In this document: positions 1-5,886 of the stretch, piece by piece
Layout of the letters: the number at the start of each line of letters is the position of its first letter
Position numbering within the stretch: the first letter of the stretch is position 1
Assembly (NCBI GenBank): GCA_937998045.1
Contig: CALKVG010000023.1
Coordinates: 1 to 11,161 of the forward strand
DNA length: 11,161 nt
Source of the DNA: an uncultured Myxococcales bacterium
GTDB taxonomy: Bacteria; Myxococcota_A; Polyangia; Polyangiales; Polyangiaceae
Reading direction: 5' to 3'
Notes under the pieces: model-generated
What the model saw: the letters and a program-made list of their open reading frames with translations, nothing else
Database searches by the model: none
What the model was told of the DNA's origin: nothing
Position numbers and translations under genes: made by a program

Positions 1-375
1 GTCCGCGAGCGCCCGCGCCATCACGTCGGCAACCGCGGCCTCGCGCCCGCGCACGACCAGTCCCCCGACGTAGTCCGAACCGATTTCGTCGGCCTCGTCC
101 TCGCCGGTCCCCAGGAGCTCGACCCGCCGTACCGGAATCGCCCGGCGGTGCGCCGTCGTCCGCGCAAGGAGTGGGATCAGGCCCACGAGCTCGCCCCCTT
201 CTTCGACGGCCATGACGCGCAGCGCGCGATGGTCGCCGAATTCCCTCCACCACGTGAGGAGCCAGAGCGGCGTCAGGACCGGCTGTGCGTTCGCCGCGCG
301 CAGGAGTAGCTCCCTCCACTGCGGAGCTCGATCTTCCAGCGCCCGAATGTCTTCGAGGACTACGGTTCTCAGCAT
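1..375 (-). CDS. CelD/FemAB-like GNAT acetyltransferase, N-terminal part (runs off left edge)
   Basis: Seen: the minus strand is open from an ATG at 375 to the window edge, giving 125 residues with no stop. The N-terminus reads MLRTVVLEDI, followed by QWRELLLRAANAQPVLTPLW at about residues 19-38 and then a Trp-rich WLLTWWREFG. A later stretch, EIGSDYVGGLVV, sits around residues 95-106. Known: the 'W..L...A..NP/QPFLTPEW...WW..FG' N-terminus and the later SDY block are typical of CelD/BcsL-type acetyltransferases (GNAT fold, related to FemAB), found in cellulose and exopolysaccharide clusters, usually 320-400 residues long. Context: the start lies 3 bases after the stop of the upstream deacetylase, so the two are probably cotranscribed and possibly translationally coupled; I see no strong Shine-Dalgarno. 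Inference: acyl or aminoacyl transfer to a polysaccharide precursor in the cytoplasm. The catalytic C-terminal half is outside the window. Confidence 0.8.
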   Translation of the reverse strand, partial: MLRTVVLEDIRALEDRAPQWRELLLRAANAQPVLTPLWLLTWWREFGDHRALRVMAVEEGGELVGLIPLLARTTAHRRAIPVRRVELLGTGEDEADEIGSDYVGGLVVRGREAAVADVMARALAD

Positions 376-378
376 GGG

Positions 379-1404
379 TCAGTACGCCAGCCAAGGGAGG
401 GCGACCATCGCCCGGAAGAAGGGCTCGCTGAGGTCGACATCGAGGGATATCCGTTTGACGTCGAGGGGATCGAGCCGAGCCGCGGTGCTCACGCCCGTTC
501 CGTTCGAGAAGCCGAGCTCGTAGCCGGCCTTCCGCACGGCATCCCGCACCGCAGGCAAGGATCGCAGCGGCTTCCCGACCGGATAGGAGATCGCCCGGAC
601 GCGCTCGCCGAGGACGGCTTCGAGCGTTTTCCGAGAGCCCTCGAGCTCGTCGGTCAACTCGGCCGGGCCGAGCGTCTGAAGGACCCGGTGCGTTCGCGTG
701 TGAGACTGCACGTCCATGCCGGCGCGTCGCAGCGCCACGACGTGCTCCCAGGTCATGACCGTCTCGTCGACGAGGCGCCGCTCTTCCTCGGCGCCGAGGG
801 CGAAGCCGGCTGCGCGCTCGATCTCGTCGAGAAAACGCTCCACGTCGAGCTGGGGGACGTCCTTTATGATGCGCAGCGCGCGGCGAATCGCCGCACGGCG
901 CGCGACCGGGCCGCGAAGGGCCCACTCGAGGTGCTGCGGGTATTCCATGGCGATCCGATCGCGCGGCGACCGCTTGAGGACGCGCGCGACGCGGTCCCAC
1001 CAAAAGAGCCGCCGCCGCTCGATGAAGTCGGTAGACACGAAGAAGGTCGCCCGGATCCCGTGCCGGAGGAGGATGGGCAACGCCACGTCGTGGTTGTCCC
1101 TGTAGCCGTCGTCGAACGTGACGAGCGCCGGATTGCGCGGCAGGGAGCGCTCCCCGTTGGCGTGCGCGAGAAGGTCGTCGATCCCGACCGGACGGAACCA
1201 GCGTTTCACGAAGGCGAGCTGCTTTTCGAGCTGCTCGGGGCGTGCGTCCACCACGCCGTCGTCCAGAGCCGCGGCCGCGTTCGCTGGCGCGATGCGATGG
1301 TACGTCAGCACGGTGATCCATGGCGACGCCGCGCGACGGAGCGTCATCGCCGCCTGAGGAACACGCATTCGGTCCAGAGCAACCGCGAGTGCGCTTCGGT
1401 CCAT
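379..1404 (-). CDS. Polysaccharide deacetylase (NodB/CE4 family), 341 aa
   Basis: Role: metal-dependent removal of N- or O-acetyl groups from a polysaccharide or glycolipid. Seen: a TVLTYHRI strand near residue 31, the NodB motif 1 VTFDDGYRDN (D98, D99), the second metal motif SHTRTH (H235, H239), and AISYPVGKP around residues 271-279. About 110 residues separate motifs 1 and 2, rich in Trp, Arg and Glu (LFWWDRVARVLKRS near 133-146); such an insert is common in capsule/EPS-cluster deacetylases. Start choice: the frame is open back to 1494, but the ATG at 1404 (MDRSALAVAL) is preceded by GAGGG eight bases upstream, and the residues before it do not look conserved. No signal peptide is evident, so it may act on a cytoplasmic lipid-linked sugar. 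It is followed 3 bases later by the CelD-like transferase and is divergent from the GNAT gene at 1460. Confidence 0.88.
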   Translation of the reverse strand: MDRSALAVALDRMRVPQAAMTLRRAASPWITVLTYHRIAPANAAAALDDGVVDARPEQLEKQLAFVKRWFRPVGIDDLLAHANGERSLPRNPALVTFDDGYRDNHDVALPILLRHGIRATFFVSTDFIERRRLFWWDRVARVLKRSPRDRIAMEYPQHLEWALRGPVARRAAIRRALRIIKDVPQLDVERFLDEIERAAGFALGAEEERRLVDETVMTWEHVVALRRAGMDVQSHTRTHRVLQTLGPAELTDELEGSRKTLEAVLGERVRAISYPVGKPLRSLPAVRDAVRKAGYELGFSNGTGVSTAARLDPLDVKRISLDVDLSEPFFRAMVALPWLAY

Positions 1405-1459
1405 TCGGAAATCCCTCGTGGTCGGCAGCAAGGCACGAGTCCCGCAGGTGCGAGGGCCC
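1405..1459. promoter_or_regulatory. Divergent intergenic region with short inverted repeat
   Basis: These 55 bases separate the deacetylase (leftward from 1404) and the GNAT gene (rightward from 1460) and must hold the starts of both transcripts unless transcription enters from elsewhere. The inverted repeat CTCGTG (1415-1420) and CACGAG (1434-1439) is separated by 13 bases. No convincing -35/-10 pair is recognisable in this GC-rich DNA. The operator idea is an inference. Confidence 0.35.
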
Positions 1460-2074
1460 ATGATCGTGCTGGCTAGGGAAGTGTTCCTTTGCAAATGCTC
1501 GACCGACGTTCCGAGCGACCGCAGCGGTGACGCCGAAAGCTCGCGCGTTCGGTTCGTATCGGGCGCCGCGCGGCATCTCGAGCTCCTGGATCCGGCCCTT
1601 CACGACGCCGACCGTGTGGACGAATTCCGTGCGCGTCTGGCGCGCGGCGAGTACTGGCTGGTCGGCCTCGTCGGCGACGAGATCGCGACCTACACGTGGC
1701 TGCACACTCGACCACGCTGCGAATACCCATATTTGCCCGGGTGCGCGTTCGCTTTGCCCGACGATTACGGATACGGGTACGACGCCTGGACGCTGCCCGC
1801 GCGCCGCGGCGGGGGGCTCCGGCGCGCCGCCTTCGTCGAGGAGCTGCGCGTCCTCTCCGCCCTCGGCAAGGCGTGGGAAGCGAGCTTCTTCGTCCACTAT
1901 CAACTCGAAGGGGCAGCGCGCTCGCTGGCGCGGGCCTGTGTCAAGGTCGTCCCGCTGTGGCGAGTCGCGCTCGACCGCCGCGGACCGGGGCGGCGCCACG
2001 TCGTCGCCGAACGGCTCGTCACGGACGGAGGCGGCGCCCGGCCGGAGTTCCCCATCACGCCGACTGCCGGATGA
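1460..2074 (+). CDS. GNAT-like N-acyltransferase, 204 aa
   Basis: Seen: a two-layer GNAT-like pattern with WLVGLVGDEIATYTWLHTRP (about residues 66-85; two beta strands), then GYGYDAWTLPARRGGGLRRA (about 104-123). In the latter, LPARRGGGLRRA matches the acetyl-CoA/pantetheine pyrophosphate-binding loop (R/Q-x-x-G-x-G/A) followed by helix alpha3. VKVVPLWRVAL near 161-171 would be the last strand. Start: the frame opens with GTG at 1418, but the ATG at 1460 (MIVLAREVFL) has GAGGG just upstream and leaves a normal divergent promoter gap. Context: it is the only plus-strand gene in the polysaccharide locus, and its stop overlaps the acyltransferase stop by 20 bases. Inference: because the GNAT loop binds a phosphopantetheine arm, it is a candidate for taking the acyl or aminoacyl group from the carrier protein encoded nearby. 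The acyl donor and acceptor are not visible in the sequence. The tail after about residue 175 is Arg/Gly-rich and looks disordered. Confidence 0.72.
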   Translation: MIVLAREVFLCKCSTDVPSDRSGDAESSRVRFVSGAARHLELLDPALHDADRVDEFRARLARGEYWLVGLVGDEIATYTWLHTRPRCEYPYLPGCAFALPDDYGYGYDAWTLPARRGGGLRRAAFVEELRVLSALGKAWEASFFVHYQLEGAARSLARACVKVVPLWRVALDRRGPGRRHVVAERLVTDGGGARPEFPITPTAG

Positions 2075-2786
2075 CGCGAGCCGGGACACCCATGGCGATC
2101 GCCCCGTCGGGAACGTCCGTGGCCACCACCGACCCGGAAGCGACGATCGCTCCCGCCCCGATCGTCACCCCCTTCAGAACGTGGGCATCCCGTCCGATCC
2201 ACGCATAGTCCTGGATCGTCACGGGGGAGATGTCCTCCGGGGCGAGCGTCTCGCCGCGCATGCGGCGCGCGCGGTCCGTCGGATGCCCGTCGGAGTCGCG
2301 CACGACGACGCGCTGCGAGATTCCGACGTGATCCCCGATCGTGACTCGTTCGTTCACGGCGAAGAGGTTGTCGTAACCGACGTGGCAATGGCTACCGATG
2401 CGAAGCTCCGGGCGATCTCGAAAGCGACCGGAGTGCACGTCGAGACTCGAGAGCACGCAGTCGTCGCCGATGAAGATGCGCGCATGACCGCGCACGTAGG
2501 GAGCGCGCATCAGGTGCACGCGGCTCCCGACCCGCTCGCATCGGGCGCGCAAGATGGGCTCCCACATCAGCTTTGCGAGAAGGGCCTCTCGCGTATCCAC
2601 CCAGGTGTCGTAGGCGATCCCCAGGATGCGGTAGAGGGGGCTCGTCAGCGGTGTGTCGGGCACGCTCAGATTGCGCAGCCATACGTACGCATCGTGAGCC
2701 ATCCGTGCCGCCGGCGTCTCGCGGCGCTTGACCCCGAGAAGCCAGCGATCGAACGCGGTCAGGGAAACACGCGACTCTTCAGCCAT
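2055..2786 (-). CDS. Left-handed beta-helix (hexapeptide-repeat) acyltransferase, 243 aa
   Basis: Role: likely O- or N-acetyl transfer from acetyl-CoA to a sugar. Seen: an Arg-rich, mostly helical N-terminal region (about 1-85), then irregular hexapeptide repeats: VRGHARIFIGDDCVLSS (about 98-114), LRIGSHCHVGYDNLFAV (128-144), VTIGDHVGISQRVVVRD (148-164), a loop with DSDGHPTD (164-171), and closing coils VTIQDYAWIGRDAHVLKGVT and VPARVIRQ at the end. Known: DxxGHP loops followed by 'I.D.aWIG....Il.GV.IG.gaivaagSVVt.dVP' are typical of WcaF/NodL/maltose-acetyltransferase-like enzymes. Start: the ATG at 2786 (MAEESRV) has GGAGG ten bases upstream; an ATG at 2795 is only one base from that GGAGG, and a GTG at 2768 is possible. 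Any of these starts overlaps the aminoacyl-ligase stop (2759-2761), implying coupled translation. It ends tail to tail with the GNAT gene. Confidence 0.85.
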   Translation of the reverse strand: MAEESRVSLTAFDRWLLGVKRRETPAARMAHDAYVWLRNLSVPDTPLTSPLYRILGIAYDTWVDTREALLAKLMWEPILRARCERVGSRVHLMRAPYVRGHARIFIGDDCVLSSLDVHSGRFRDRPELRIGSHCHVGYDNLFAVNERVTIGDHVGISQRVVVRDSDGHPTDRARRMRGETLAPEDISPVTIQDYAWIGRDAHVLKGVTIGAGAIVASGSVVATDVPDGAIAMGVPARVIRQSA

Positions 2787-3952
2787 GATGGCCATGCCTC
2801 CGGCTCGAACCCGTGCTGGGCGAAGCACGCGAGCATCCAGCGCTCCATTCCCCACCCCACGCATCCGCTCGCCGCGACCTCCCCCTCTTCCGTCGTGATC
2901 CCGAACGTGGAACCGAAGAAGCGCTCGTGCAGGTTGAAGCTCGCCGATGCGATCGTCCGTGGCGCGTCACCGTCGGTGCCCACCGCCAGGCGCAACTCGA
3001 GCTTGCGCTCGCCACTACGCTGCCAGTGGGCCCGCCCGGCGCGAGCGGCTGGAAAGAAAGGATCGTTCGCCGTCTCGATGGTGCCATCGAGGTCCCAGCG
3101 CTCGAGCTGATCCATGACGCGGTCGATGGCCAGCGCGCGCCGCTGCTCGACGAAACGATCGCCACCGAGGAAGACGACCTCACGCATACCGAACTCCCAG
3201 AGGCGTTCCAGCCCGGTGAGGTTGCGCGATTCGTAGCGAAAGCACCGCCCTGCACACGTCACCGCCTGGCCGGCGCCGGCGACCGGGCGGCTCTCGCGCG
3301 AGGCATAGACGGCGTAACAGAGCGCGGGCAGCAGGCACGCGTCGATGGGGGCGAGGGCACCCGCCGCCGGCTGGACGAGCCGGGCCTCTCCCGAGTTGGC
3401 GCGACGGAAGCGCTCGATCGTGTCGTAGTCCTCGGCGAGGTGCGCCACGAACGATGCCGTCTGCGGGAACGAGCCGAAACATCCGCAGCGAGCCAGGACA
3501 CCTGCGGGCGCAAGCGAAGGATGGGTCTCCTCCTCCGCAGCGAAGTCCTCGCGTGCGATGCGGACGCAGTCCTCGTCGAGCGTTCGAACCGCTCGCAGGG
3601 CAGGCCCCCGCAGCGCGACGCGTCCGGGCGCGGTCTCTACGAGCCAGCCTCGGCGGACGAGCTCGCCGTACGCGTCCGTCGCCGCACCCGCTCGTCGGCT
3701 ACGCTGTGCGATGACCTTTCGCGGCAGGCCGCGGTGGCGCTCGGACATATCTGCCACGAACCGCGCCACCTTCGCGCGCTCGCCATCCACGTCCTCGGGC
3801 CCGTCGACGACGAAGCGCACGGAACGGCCCCCCGCCTCGACGCGGACGTCCCGCACGCGCGGCGAGACCCACGCCGACAGCTTCTGCAGCTCGTCGACGA
3901 TGTCGGGATCGAGGGGCAGGTGCAGCTCCAGAGTCTGCGCGATCGCGGTCAC
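2759..3952 (-). CDS. Amino acid:[carrier protein] ligase, class II seryl-tRNA-synthetase-like, 397 aa
   Basis: Role: ATP-dependent activation of an amino acid (glycine or alanine in characterised relatives) and its loading as a thioester on the phosphopantetheine of a carrier protein. Seen: a class II catalytic core from about residue 125. It has a Cys-rich start LARCGCFGSFPQ (C156/C158), motif 2-like CFRYESRNLTGLERLWEFGM (F238, R239, E241), a substrate strand REVVFLGG, an LELRLAVGTDG region, ASASFNLHERFFGSTFGI, and motif 3 with CVGWGMERW (C364, E370, R371). Known: atypical Zn-dependent SerRS paralogues with Cys/Glu/Cys zinc ligands act as aa:CP ligases; C156 or C158, E241 and C364 could be the equivalents here. 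The tRNA-binding coiled-coil arm of SerRS is absent; an extra domain of about 90 residues precedes the core. Start is GTG at 3952, overlapping the carrier-protein stop (GTGA). The partner carrier immediately upstream strongly supports the call. Confidence 0.9.
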   Translation of the reverse strand: MTAIAQTLELHLPLDPDIVDELQKLSAWVSPRVRDVRVEAGGRSVRFVVDGPEDVDGERAKVARFVADMSERHRGLPRKVIAQRSRRAGAATDAYGELVRRGWLVETAPGRVALRGPALRAVRTLDEDCVRIAREDFAAEEETHPSLAPAGVLARCGCFGSFPQTASFVAHLAEDYDTIERFRRANSGEARLVQPAAGALAPIDACLLPALCYAVYASRESRPVAGAGQAVTCAGRCFRYESRNLTGLERLWEFGMREVVFLGGDRFVEQRRALAIDRVMDQLERWDLDGTIETANDPFFPAARAGRAHWQRSGERKLELRLAVGTDGDAPRTIASASFNLHERFFGSTFGITTEEGEVAASGCVGWGMERWMLACFAQHGFEPEAWPSWLKSRVFP

Positions 3953-4224
3953 CGCCCCGCCCCCTGCACGAGCTCGGCCAGCGCGCCGAGCGTCCGTGCC
4001 TGACTGAAAGCTTCGTCCGCGATTCTGACCGCGAACTCTTCCTCGAGCGACAGGAGCAAGTCGATCGCCGCGACCGACTTCACGCCCAAGTCTCGATAGA
4101 GATCGCTGTCCGGGCCGTACGACCCTTCGAGCTTTGCAACGCGCCGGAGGATGGCGCGTATCCGCGCTTCCACCGATCCCATCATTTCCGTCGTCGCGAT
4201 CGTCGTCATGGCCATGTTCGTCAT
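3949..4224 (-). CDS. Acyl-carrier-type protein (partner of the aa:CP ligase), 91 aa
   Basis: Role: small carrier whose serine is expected to receive 4'-phosphopantetheine and hold an aminoacyl (or acyl) thioester. Seen: a Met/Thr-rich N-terminus of about 15 residues, helix 1 VEARIRAILRRVAKLEG (18-34), then DLYRDLGVKSVAAIDLLLSL (41-60) with the candidate attachment Ser50 at the start of helix 2, EEEFAVRIADEAF (61-73), and the last helix TLGALAELVQ. The canonical LGxDSL is replaced by LGVKSV, so the residue before the serine is Lys rather than Asp. Start: the ATG at 4224 overlaps the deacetylase stop as ATGA and is preceded by a GGGGG run; internal ATGs at 4215, 4209 and 4185 are possible. The stop overlaps the ligase GTG as GTGA. 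The tight coupling on both sides implies matched production of deacetylase, carrier and ligase. Confidence 0.9.
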   Translation of the reverse strand: MTNMAMTTIATTEMMGSVEARIRAILRRVAKLEGSYGPDSDLYRDLGVKSVAAIDLLLSLEEEFAVRIADEAFSQARTLGALAELVQGAGR

Positions 4225-4865
4225 GCCCCCATCAATTCCGACACCGTCACCAGCTCCCAGCCTTGCCTGCGCAACGCGTCGACGACCCCCGGAACGGCCT
4301 CCAGAGTCCACCCCTGCGTCTCGTGAAGCAGCACGACATCCCCCGACGACAAGCACTCCGGCGCGAGCCGTTGCTCGACTGCGCGCGGGTCGGCGACGCG
4401 GCAGTCGTCGGAGTCGACCGACCAGAGGACCGTCGTGCAGCCCGCTGCGGCGATGCGCAACAGGGCAGACGTCGACAGCGCGCCGCGCGGGGGCCGAACG
4501 AGCGGCCGACCGGAGGAAGGGGCCGGCAGAACTCGGCGAGTTCGCACAAGTTCGCCCGTCAGCTGCGACCCCGTCATCGCGTCGAACGGCCGATGACTCC
4601 AGCCGTGGCCGCCGACCTCGTGCCCGCGACGAGCGTATTCGGCGACCAGGTCGGGGACGCAGGCCGCGTTCTCTCCCACGAGGAAGAACGTCGCGCGCAC
4701 GTGGAGCCTGTCGAGCAAGTCGAGATAGCGTGGCGTCATCGCGTCGGGTCCGTCGTCGAACGTGAGCGCAACGCGCTTGCGTCCGCTTGTCCGTGCGCCA
4801 CGCACGAACAGCACGGACTGTGGCATCGCCCACGCGACGAGACCGCGCAACGCACGCGACCGCAT
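4221..4865 (-). CDS. Polysaccharide deacetylase (NodB/CE4, short form), 214 aa
   Basis: Seen, in order: RKRVALTFDDGPD (motif 1, D37/D38), HEVGGHGWSHRPF (motif 2, H87 and H91), RPPRG (motif 3, residues 124-128), TVLWSVDSDDC (motif 4, W148, D151, D153) and VVLLHET (motif 5, H181). All five CE4 motifs are present, so it should be a working Zn/metal-dependent N-deacetylase. Start: the frame is open further upstream, with a TTG at 4949 and a GTG at 4931. The ATG at 4865 has CGGAG eight bases upstream and gives a usual core length. A mildly hydrophobic segment (about 8-22) precedes the core and could anchor it; no clear cleavable signal is seen. It is the first gene of the coupled cluster: its TGA (4221-4223) overlaps the carrier ATG by ATGA. 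Inference: it may free sugar amines that the downstream aminoacyl or acyl transfer machinery then modifies. Confidence 0.87.
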   Translation of the reverse strand: MRSRALRGLVAWAMPQSVLFVRGARTSGRKRVALTFDDGPDAMTPRYLDLLDRLHVRATFFLVGENAACVPDLVAEYARRGHEVGGHGWSHRPFDAMTGSQLTGELVRTRRVLPAPSSGRPLVRPPRGALSTSALLRIAAAGCTTVLWSVDSDDCRVADPRAVEQRLAPECLSSGDVVLLHETQGWTLEAVPGVVDALRRQGWELVTVSELMGA

Positions 4866-5337
4866 CCGAGCCACTCCGAGCGGCGGCGGCGCCACCAACG
4901 CCCCCTGCGTGAACAGCGTGTTGTCGGGCACCTCCGACAAACGAAGCAAGCCACACGCCGCGCGCCTGGGCTACCGGCGATGCGTCGAAAGTCAGCACTT
5001 ATCGAGCCTTCGTCAGTTTCACCGAAAACGGAGACGCGCCGGTCTTGACCATCTTGCGTGACCTTCGCGCCCCGCGGATCGGTCTCCACGTGCAGCGTGG
5101 AAGTCGGACCAGTCAGCCTTTGCGGCGCCGGCGACTGAGGCACAATCGCCACCTGCGGCGCTCCGGGCGCCACGTCCGGCTCGCCGGAGGGCGCGCCCGG
5201 CGAGCACGGCCGCAGCGACGGGAACGGCCGCGGCTGCCGCCCCGCCGAACCACCACGTCTACCGCGTCCACGAGGACCCGAACGACCTCCTCGATCACCT
5301 CGACGAAGTCGGCGGCCGCCGGTAAGGGTAGCGCTTC
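4866..5337. other. Gene-poor boundary region with coding remnants
   Basis: This 470-base stretch lies between the polysaccharide locus and the cyclophilin gene. It holds no ORF with a convincing start and a family-like product. On the minus strand it contains the PEGA-like remnant listed separately and, at about 5170-5240 in another frame, an Ala/Val-rich hydrophobic stretch (AAAAAVPVAAAVLAG) that resembles a membrane segment but follows a TAG. On the plus strand, 5062-5325 is open but has no start codon. Any promoter for the leftward deacetylase operon must lie here; none is recognisable. Confidence 0.5.
4999..5173 (-). pseudogene. PEGA-domain-like C-terminal remnant with frameshift
   Basis: Seen: reading leftward from a GTG at 5173, a Pro/Ala-rich linker (VAPGAPQVAIVPQSPAPQ) leads to LHVETDPRGAKVTQD (ending at 5051). 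This is the first half of a PEGA-type beta unit ('v.t.P.GA.V..dG'). In this frame the sequence then becomes unlike PEGA, but skipping base 5050 gives VKTGASPFSVKLTKAR and then TAA at 4999-5001, which is exactly the expected second half ('..tG.sP..v.L'). A single frameshift inside one domain, followed by a natural stop, indicates a broken gene or a sequencing error rather than chance. Known: PEGA repeats are common at the C-terminus of myxobacterial Ser/Thr kinases and surface proteins, often after a membrane segment and Pro-rich linker. The N-terminal part is not recoverable. Confidence 0.45.
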
Positions 5338-5856
5338 ATGGCAAATCCCACCGCCCGGCTCGAGACGTCCCTCGGCACGATCCGCGTCGAACTCTTCGTC
5401 GACCGAATGCCGATCACCGCGAAGAACTTCCTCAAGCTGGCGAAGAGCGGCTTCTACGACGGGCTGCACTTCCACCGGGTGATCGACGGCTTCATGCTCC
5501 AGTTCGGTTGCCCCTTCAGCCGCGATCCGAAGAGCCGGCGGGCCGGCACCGGCGATGCTCCCGATGGCACCATCCCCGACGAACACCCGCCCAGCGCCAA
5601 GATCTCGAACGAGCCGGGAACGCTCGCCATGGCAAACACCGGCGCGCCCAACAGCGGCAGCTCCCAGTTTTTCATCAACACCGTGCACAACGCCTATCTC
5701 GACTGGTTCACCCCGGGAGCGTCGAAGCACCCGGTCTTCGGCCGCGTCATCGAGGGGATGGACGTCGTGCGGGCGATCGAGAAAGTCAAGACCGACCCGG
5801 ACGACCGACCCGTGACTCCGGTCAAGATGACCAAGGTCGTCGTCGAAGAGAGCTAG
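5338..5856 (+). CDS. Cyclophilin-type peptidyl-prolyl cis-trans isomerase, 172 aa
   Basis: Role: catalyses cis-trans isomerisation of Xaa-Pro bonds in protein folding, probably in the cytoplasm because there is no signal peptide. Seen: ARLETSLGTIRVELFVDRMP at the N-terminus, the catalytic FHRVIDGFMLQFG (R47, F52, M53, Q55), a charged loop GCPFSRDPKSRRAGTGDAP (57-75), PDEHPP, then GTLAMANTGAPNSGSSQFFI (95-112), the substrate-binding part, and HPVFGRVIEGMDVVRAIEKV near the end. All hallmark residues of the PpiB-like family are present and the length is typical. Start: the ATG at 5338 is preceded by TAAGGGTA about ten bases upstream. It ends 30 bases before the convergent OsmC-family gene. This gene seems to mark the return to housekeeping content after the decayed boundary region. 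Confidence 0.95.
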   Translation: MANPTARLETSLGTIRVELFVDRMPITAKNFLKLAKSGFYDGLHFHRVIDGFMLQFGCPFSRDPKSRRAGTGDAPDGTIPDEHPPSAKISNEPGTLAMANTGAPNSGSSQFFINTVHNAYLDWFTPGASKHPVFGRVIEGMDVVRAIEKVKTDPDDRPVTPVKMTKVVVEES

Positions 5857-5886
5857 TCCGCGTTCTCTCCGCGTCTCGCCGCGTGA

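Noticed and set aside
1405..1459. GTG at 1418 as the GNAT start
   Set aside because: It would leave only 13 bases to the divergent deacetylase start and adds 14 residues without GNAT-like character; the ATG at 1460 has a purine-rich site just upstream.
1527..3110. Long plus-strand open frame of 527 codons
   Set aside because: It is antisense to the hexapeptide acyltransferase and overlaps the GNAT in another frame; its product is Arg/Ser/Pro-rich with no family motif. Typical shadow of high-GC coding DNA.
2759..3952. Ligase as a genuine seryl-tRNA synthetase
   Set aside because: No coiled-coil tRNA-binding arm, only 397 residues with a different N-terminal domain, and a carrier protein gene overlapping the start; the class II core with Cys-rich entry fits the aa:CP ligase group better.
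2813..4003. Plus-strand open frame of 396 codons opposite the aa:CP ligase
   Set aside because: It mirrors the ligase codons, has no recognisable domain and no Shine-Dalgarno; the minus-strand ligase motifs are unambiguous.
4866..4998. Extension of the carrier-protein frame across the small deacetylase
   Set aside because: The open frame from 4998 translates into Arg-rich sequence antagonistic to the deacetylase motifs; the true carrier starts at the ATGA overlap at 4224.
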